Of a stretch of DNA of 37,576 bases, positions 33,295-37,576 are shown one piece after another. The DNA is from an uncultured Bacillota bacterium (lineage in GTDB: Bacteria > Bacillota_I > Bacilli_A > RFN20 > CAG-826). Each line of letters starts with the position of its first letter. The stretch's first letter is position 1. The notes under the pieces are model-generated. The model ran no database searches. It was not told where the DNA came from and worked only from the letters and a program-made list of their open reading frames with translations. The stretch spans positions 1 to 37,576 of the forward strand of contig CASFVT010000034.1 of the NCBI GenBank assembly GCA_949298195.1. Direction: 5' to 3'. Position numbers and translations under genes: made by a program.

Positions 33295-35159
33295 GGGGCG
33301 AGGGCCTTCCTGACCGCGTTTTCGACGTCCTCGAGGGTGACCCCGGCTTCCTTTTCCTGTTCCTCGACGCTCATCGAGGGGATGTAGGCGGAGCTCACCG
33401 CGTAAACGTGGACTCTTCCCTTGTAGCCCCGCTTCCCGAGTTCGAGGAGGAGGGAGGAGGCGAAGCCCTCGCCCGTCCCGTAGGGGTCGTAGACGAAGAC
33501 CTCGGGACAATGGACGATTTTTTCGAGGGTCTTTTCCCCGAGGGGGAAGAGATAGACCGGGTCGAGGGTCGATACGGGAAGGTCGTCGAGGCGGGCGAAG
33601 AGTTCCCGTCCGCGGGGGCCGAGTCCGATGAGAAGGGCCTTCCCGCCTTCTTTGAGGAATAGGCCTTCCCCCTTTTCCGGGAGGCGCGGGTCGCTTTTCC
33701 CCGGGTCGAGGAGGGAATGGGGGTAACGGATGGCATAGGGCCCCTCGTCCTGCTTCAATCCCTCGTCCATCAGGAAGGAGGCGATTTCCGGGGTCGAGGG
33801 CATGGCGAGCCGCACTCCGGGAATCGAGCGGAGGTAGGCCGGGTCGTAGATTCCCTGGTGGGTGGCCCCGTTCATCCCGACGAGGCCCGCCCGGTCGATG
33901 AGTAGGAGCATCGGGGCGGCGATCCGCGCGCCATCGTGGAGGAGCTCGTCGTAGGCACGCTGGAGGAAACTCGAATAGATGGAGACGATGGGGCGATAGC
34001 CGCGACTGGCCAGCGTCCCGGCCATCGTGAGGGCGTGCTCTTCGGCGATCCCGACGTCGAAGCAACGTTCCGGGTAGCGTTCGAAGGCCTTCTCGAGGTG
34101 GCTCCCCTTGATCATGGCCGGGCAGACGAGGAGGCGCTTATCGTCTTCTCCCATCGCCCTCTCGACGAGGTCGCCGAAATGGTGCGACCAGCTGATGGTC
34201 CCGGGATGGTGGAACTTCGGTTTCCCCTCGTCGACGAAGAAGGGGGTGACCCCGTGCCAGAAGCCGGTCTCGTCCTTCTCGGCCGGAAGGTAGCCCTTGC
34301 CCTTTTGGGTGATGACGTGGACGACGGCGGGCTTGCTGGCCCGCTTGGCCTTCTCGAGGGCCTTCTCGAGGGCCTTGAAGGAGTGGCCGTCGACCGGGCC
34401 GATGTAGGTGTAGCCCATGTTGTCGAAGAGGGTGGTCGGGACAAGCATCGCCTTCACCTTCGTCTTGACCGCGTAGGAGGCGTCGTAGAGGAAACGCCCG
34501 GCCCTCGAGAAGGAGAGGGCTTTCTCATAGCCCTTCTTGAGGCGGGTGTAGGCCCTGGAAACCGAGATGGAGCGGAAGAAATCCCCCATTCCCCCGACGG
34601 GGCGGGAGATCGACATGTCGTTGTCGTTGATGACGAGGATACCCTTCTCGCCGAGGGAGGGGAAGAAATTGAGGGCCTCGAAGGAAAGCCCGTTGACGAT
34701 CGAGGCATCCCCGACGAGGGCGACGATCTCGTAGTCTCCCTTCTTGGCCCGGCGTTCGATGGCGAAGGCCGTGAGGGCCGACATGGCCGTCCCGGCGTGC
34801 CCGGCCTCGAAGAGGTCGTATATCGATTCCCCCGTGGAGACGAAAGGAGAGGGGCCGCCTTTCTCGCCAAGGTGCTCGAGGCTCCGCCCGGTGAGGATCT
34901 TGTGGGTGTAGGACTGGTGCCCCACGTCGAAGAGGAGCTTGTCGTAGGGGAAGGAAAAGGAACGGTAGAGGGCGATCGTGAGTTCGACCGTCCCGAGGTT
35001 GCTCGCGAGGTGGCCGCCGTAAACGCTGGTCGCCTCGATGATCCGGCGACGGATTTCCTTAGCGAGGGAGGCGAGCCCTTCCCCGTCGAGTTCCTTCACG
35101 AAGGACGGGTCGGGGCCGATTTCCTTCCAACTATAGACGGCATCTGGCTTTTTGTTCAT
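33291..35159 (-). CDS. dxs: 1-deoxy-D-xylulose-5-phosphate synthase
   Basis: First step of the MEP pathway: thiamine-diphosphate-dependent condensation of pyruvate and glyceraldehyde-3-phosphate. The 622-aa product has G-H-L-A-S-N-L-G (49-56), D-V-G-H-Q-S-Y-T-H-K-I-L-T-G, the cofactor region V-G-D-A-S-I-V-N-G with N-D-N-D-M-S-I-S, the catalytic glutamate in G-I-A-E-E-H-A-L-T-M-A, and a transketolase C-terminal domain. The usual G-D-G-A is G-D-A-S here (Ala152). A weak AGGTT site lies 10 nt before the ATG. It follows xseB by 25 bp, across repeat copy 6; ispA, usual between them, is absent. Confidence 0.95.
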   Translation of the reverse strand: MNKKPDAVYSWKEIGPDPSFVKELDGEGLASLAKEIRRRIIEATSVYGGHLASNLGTVELTIALYRSFSFPYDKLLFDVGHQSYTHKILTGRSLEHLGEKGGPSPFVSTGESIYDLFEAGHAGTAMSALTAFAIERRAKKGDYEIVALVGDASIVNGLSFEALNFFPSLGEKGILVINDNDMSISRPVGGMGDFFRSISVSRAYTRLKKGYEKALSFSRAGRFLYDASYAVKTKVKAMLVPTTLFDNMGYTYIGPVDGHSFKALEKALEKAKRASKPAVVHVITQKGKGYLPAEKDETGFWHGVTPFFVDEGKPKFHHPGTISWSHHFGDLVERAMGEDDKRLLVCPAMIKGSHLEKAFERYPERCFDVGIAEEHALTMAGTLASRGYRPIVSIYSSFLQRAYDELLHDGARIAAPMLLLIDRAGLVGMNGATHQGIYDPAYLRSIPGVRLAMPSTPEIASFLMDEGLKQDEGPYAIRYPHSLLDPGKSDPRLPEKGEGLFLKEGGKALLIGLGPRGRELFARLDDLPVSTLDPVYLFPLGEKTLEKIVHCPEVFVYDPYGTGEGFASSLLLELGKRGYKGRVHVYAVSSAYIPSMSVEEQEKEAGVTLEDVENAVRKALAP

Positions 35160-35173
35160 CGTGAAACAACCTG

Positions 35174-35195
35174 AAAACTACTAATCAATTACTAA
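35174..35195 (-). repeat. Tandem 11-bp element, copy 6 (at the xseB stop)
   Basis: On the minus strand the units are TTAGTAATTGA, which contains the xseB stop TGA, and TTAGTAGTTTT, identical to a unit of copy 4. It fills most of the 25-bp gap between xseB and dxs. Confidence 0.65.
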
Positions 35196-35409
35196 CCGAC
35201 TCTCCTTCGCGTTCGATGGACGGTCCTTCCTCCGCCAGGGCTTTCTCGGCCGCGGCGAGTTCCTCGCGGAGGCTAGAGAGGAGCCTTTTCCCCTCCTCGA
35301 AACGCGCGACGGTCTCCTTGAGCGGGAGACTCCCGCTTTCGACTTCCCCCACGATGGCCTCGAGGCGGGCGAGCCGTTCCTCGAAGCTCCTTTTTTCAGT
35401 TTCCTTCAT
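35185..35409 (-). CDS. xseB: Exodeoxyribonuclease VII small subunit
   Basis: The 74-aa helical small subunit of the single-strand exonuclease. It shows S-F-E-E-R-L-A-R-L-E-A-I-V-G-E-V-E-S-G-S-L-P-L-K-E-T-V-A-R-F-E-E-G, the full family signature. The start overlaps the xseA end by 14 bp and has a GGAGGT site. Its stop lies within the 11-bp repeat element. Confidence 0.95.
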   Translation of the reverse strand: MKETEKRSFEERLARLEAIVGEVESGSLPLKETVARFEEGKRLLSSLREELAAAEKALAEEGPSIEREGESVSN

Positions 35410-36607
35410 CTAGGTGACCTCCGGTGACGCTGGCCTCGATTATACCATCGCTCACGTGGGCCTCGAAAACCGTGCCTGGTTGGGCGTCCCTCGCGGAGAC
35501 GATGTTCCTCCCCGCTTTGTCGACGAGGTAGGCATAGCCCCGTTTCAAGGTGTTCATGGGGCTCGCAAGCGATAGTTTTTCCGAAAGGAGCACGAGTCTG
35601 GCCCCTTGGCCTTGAAGGGCCACCGCCGCTTCCTTCTTGAGGCGGAGGGCGAGACCGTCGAGTCTTGAAAGAAGGGGGAGATAGGGATCCTGCTTCCCGG
35701 CGAAGAGGGGGCGGGAGGCGATGGCGGTCACCCGCGAGGACAGCAAGGAGACCTTCTTCCGGGCGCCGAGGAGGAGACGGCGTTCCTTCTCGTCGAGGAG
35801 CAGGAGCACCTCCTCGAGGTCCGGGGTGACGAGTTCGGCCGCCGAGGAAGGGGTCGAGGCCCGGTAGTCGCTCGCCAGATCGACGAGGGAGACGTCGATC
35901 TCGTGCCCGACGGCCGAGACGACCGGTTTTTCGATGGTGGCGATCCGCCTCACCAGGGCTTCGTCGTTGAAGGCGGAGAGATCGTCGCTGCTCCCGCCCC
36001 CGCGGGCGATGACGATGAGCTCGGAATCCCCCGCGTCGGCCTTCGCGACCGCCCTGAGGAGGGAGGAAGGGGCCTTATCTCCTTGGACGAGGGAGGAATG
36101 GATTTCGATCTTGGCTAGCGGCCACCGGCGCGAGATGTTCTTCACGAGGTCGGCCTCGGCGGCCGAGCGGTAGCCGGTCACGATGGCGATTCGGCTCGGA
36201 TAGGGCGGCAATTTTTTCCTCGGGCGGTCGAAGAGCCCTTCCTTCTTGAGCTTGGCATAGAGCTCCCGGAGGGCCTTTTGCTCGCTTCCGGCCCCGCTTT
36301 TCTCGTATGAGTGGACTTTGAAGGAGAGGCGGCCCCGCGCCGCGTAGTAGCTGAGTTCCCCGCTCACGAGTATCTCGTCCCCGTCGCTCAGGGGTTCCTT
36401 CTGCCGGCGGTAGACGTCGTTCCAGATGAGGCAGGAGAGGAGGCTCCTCTCCCCCTTGAGGTCGAAGTAGACGGCGGAGCCATGCTCTTTCTTCCCGCTG
36501 ACTTCCCCCTTGACGAGGAGGTGTGAAAAAAGGGCGCTCTCCTCGAGGATGCCCTTGAGGCGGAGGCTCAGTTCGTCGACGGTCTCGACGCGGCGGTCAC
36601 TTTCCAT
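35396..36607 (-). CDS. xseA: Exodeoxyribonuclease VII large subunit
   Basis: Catalytic subunit that degrades single-strand DNA from both ends. The 403-aa product has an N-terminal OB-fold (V-K-G-E-V-S-G-K-K-E-H-G-S-A-V-Y-F-D-L-K-G), the catalytic core with I-V-I-A-R-G-G-G-S-S-D-D-L-S-A-F-N-D-E, and P-V-V-S-A-V-G-H-E-I-D-V-S-L-V-D-L-A-S-D. A shortened coiled-coil region and the C-terminal L-K-R-G-Y-A-Y-L follow. It is a little shorter than the usual 440-450 aa. The start overlaps nusB by 11 bp. Confidence 0.96.
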   Translation of the reverse strand: MESDRRVETVDELSLRLKGILEESALFSHLLVKGEVSGKKEHGSAVYFDLKGERSLLSCLIWNDVYRRQKEPLSDGDEILVSGELSYYAARGRLSFKVHSYEKSGAGSEQKALRELYAKLKKEGLFDRPRKKLPPYPSRIAIVTGYRSAAEADLVKNISRRWPLAKIEIHSSLVQGDKAPSSLLRAVAKADAGDSELIVIARGGGSSDDLSAFNDEALVRRIATIEKPVVSAVGHEIDVSLVDLASDYRASTPSSAAELVTPDLEEVLLLLDEKERRLLLGARKKVSLLSSRVTAIASRPLFAGKQDPYLPLLSRLDGLALRLKKEAAVALQGQGARLVLLSEKLSLASPMNTLKRGYAYLVDKAGRNIVSARDAQPGTVFEAHVSDGIIEASVTGGHLDEGN

Positions 36608-37028
36608 CTTGCTTGACGAGGACGTTGTCGAGGACGGCGTTGACGAAGCGGTAGTCGGTCGCGTCGAGGTATTCCTTGCTGAGGGCGACGGCGACCGAGA
36701 TGGGGATGGCCTTCTCGATTCCCGGCTCGACGTAGAAGAAATGCGCGTAGGCGAGGAGGAGGATGGCCTGTTCCACCCGGTTGAGGCGGGCGAAAGACCA
36801 CTTGACCATGTGGGACTGGAAGCGGTTCACCGCCTCCTCGTAGTGACGGAGGACGGCGATGACGATTTCCTTGACGAAAACCGGGGCGTCCCCGTAAGGA
36901 AGGCCGCACCCGCTTTCGATGGCGAGCTTCACGTCGATTTCCTCCCCCATGTCGAGGTAGGTAAGGGCCGAGTAGAGGGCCCCCACCGCCATTTTCTGCA
37001 TCTCGCGCCTAGCCACTTGCTCGCTCAT
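36597..37028 (-). CDS. nusB: Transcription antitermination factor NusB
   Basis: Binds boxA RNA with NusE to support rRNA transcription. The 143-aa all-helical protein has R-R-E-M-Q-K-M-A-V-G-A-L-Y-S-A-L at the start, R-L-N-R-V-E-Q-A-I-L-L-L-A-Y-A, I-P-I-S-V-A-V-A-L-S-K-E-Y, and the closing D-Y-R-F-V-N-A-V-L-D-N-V-L. The start at 37028 gives the family length; the longer upstream frame crosses the previous gene. It overlaps the upstream membrane protein gene by 20 bp. In Bacillus nusB also follows the Asp23-family gene yqhY. Confidence 0.92.
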   Translation of the reverse strand: MSEQVARREMQKMAVGALYSALTYLDMGEEIDVKLAIESGCGLPYGDAPVFVKEIVIAVLRHYEEAVNRFQSHMVKWSFARLNRVEQAILLLAYAHFFYVEPGIEKAIPISVAVALSKEYLDATDYRFVNAVLDNVLVKQDGK

Positions 37029-37494
37029 CTTGGATTCTCTTCTTGTTGAGGCGGAATAGTTTAGCATAAAGAACGAGGAAGATGACCCCTCCGAGAAGGA
37101 AGAGGGCCTTGAGGGCGACCCCGGCGAGGAAATAGCCCATCCCGAGCCCGGCATAGTCCGCGCTGAAGGGCGGATAGAGGAAATAGAGGAGGCTGTCGAG
37201 GAGGAGGAGTGACGGGCCGAGGAAGACGGCCCGCCTTTTCATCTTGGCCATCCTGGCGGTGAGGAAGAGCCCCCCGCCGGATAAAAGGAGGGCGAGGATG
37301 ATGCTGAGATACGGTTCATAGGCCGGGAGGAGGTCGTGGAGGAATAAGACGAGTCCGCTGGCGGATAGCAAAGCCTCGGGCAGCCAGAGCGAGAGGAAGG
37401 CGCCGATGAAGGAAAGAAGGGACGGGACGGCAAGGAAAAGCGCCCCTTTCTGGGCGCTAGCGAGGGCCTTGTCGAAGCTTTCCCCGCTTTTCAT
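37009..37494 (-). CDS. Membrane protein between Asp23-family gene and nusB
   Basis: A 161-aa protein with about five hydrophobic segments (near 18-38, 42-60, 62-82, 89-108 and 118-148) and a basic C-terminus (R-L-N-K-K-R-I-Q-D-E-R). Family not recognised. It is tightly coupled: the ATG overlaps the Asp23-family stop as ATGA, and the end overlaps nusB by 20 bp. In Staphylococcus, Asp23 is held at the membrane by AmaP, so an anchor role is conceivable, but no AmaP sequence signature was seen. Confidence 0.75.
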   Translation of the reverse strand: MKSGESFDKALASAQKGALFLAVPSLLSFIGAFLSLWLPEALLSASGLVLFLHDLLPAYEPYLSIILALLLSGGGLFLTARMAKMKRRAVFLGPSLLLLDSLLYFLYPPFSADYAGLGMGYFLAGVALKALFLLGGVIFLVLYAKLFRLNKKRIQDERASG

Positions 37495-37576
37495 CCGACC
37501 GAGACGACCCGGACGGTCACCCCGAAGGGGACGGCCTCCGACATCATCGAGACGGCGTTGGCGACCCTTTCCTGGA
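37491..37576 (-). CDS. Asp23/Gls24 family protein, C-terminal end (partial)
   Basis: Only the last 28 codons lie in the window: Q-E-R-V-A-N-A-V-S-M-M-S-E-A-V-P-F-G-V-T-V-R-V-V-S-V-G and stop. This matches the C-terminal pattern of Asp23/Gls24 (YqhY) proteins, I-Q-x-x-V-x-x-A-V-x-x-M-T-G-x-x-V-x-x-V-x-V-x-V-x-x-V. YqhY is a conserved neighbour of nusB and has been linked to control of acetyl-CoA carboxylase. It is cut by the window end. Confidence 0.75.
   Translation of the reverse strand, partial: QERVANAVSMMSEAVPFGVTVRVVSVG

Overview
The window is a gene-dense, high-GC bacterial chromosome segment. AT-rich sequence is almost confined to the intergenic gaps. Gene content and order are those of Bacilli: rpsU, ybeY-cdd-era-recO-glyS-dnaG-rpoD-trmK-nif3; plsY with parE-parC; yqeG-yqeH-yhbY-nadD-rsfS; and asp23-nusB-xseA-xseB-dxs. 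Several features point to an uncultured, reduced lineage near Erysipelotrichia or Mollicutes rather than a classical Bacillus. These are the loss of the usual spacer genes (phoH, dgkA, folD, ispA, aroE), a NadD-YqeK fusion, an EF-P with an N-K-T-A-M-R loop, and retention of the MEP isoprenoid pathway. The lineage is inferred from gene order and protein features only.

Layout. 1-600 holds a small ORF, rpsU and its terminator. 601-10413 is a mostly co-directional block on the + strand: a C39-peptidase membrane protein, then RNA, DNA and translation housekeeping genes. 10410-16998 mixes strands: ispH(-), a DEAD-box helicase with nfo(+), ispG(-), then rpmG, a metallo-hydrolase, efp and yneF on +. 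17000-17440 is a gene-free gap with a bidirectional terminator. 17437-26233 holds plsY(-) diverging from the long + run parE-parC-yqeG-yqeH-yhbY-nadD/yqeK-rsfS. From 26651 to the end every gene is on the - strand: an ABC permease and its lipoprotein, deoB, a frameshifted membrane protein, xerD, dinB, dxs, xseB, xseA, nusB, a membrane protein and the end of an Asp23/Gls24 gene.

The gene orientation converges at about 26.3 kb. Exactly there, in a 417-bp gene-free gap, lies a 28-bp dif-like site (26280-26307). I therefore read this window as spanning the replication terminus, with XerD encoded 5 kb away.

The most unusual signal is a family of six AT-rich elements, mostly intergenic, at 5762, 10341, 17232, 17422, 26408 and 35174. 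They are built from tandem 11-bp units of the type TTAGTAGTTAA. Four begin at or within about 40 bp of a stop codon, in the sense direction of that gene. One lies about 100 bp from dif. I know of no described element that matches. A second recurring feature is promoters whose -10 box lies 6-10 nt from the start codon with no ribosome-binding site (dinB, ABC permease, ispH, helicase, ybeY), which suggests leaderless mRNAs.

Functionally the window covers ribosome assembly and rRNA maturation (YbeY, Era, YqeH, YhbY, RsfS, bS21, bL33, EF-P), replication, repair and chromosome resolution (DnaG, ParE/ParC, RecO, Nfo, XseAB, DinB, XerD), isoprenoid synthesis (Dxs, IspG, IspH), phospholipid synthesis (PlsY), nucleoside salvage (Cdd, DeoB) and NAD synthesis (NadD).
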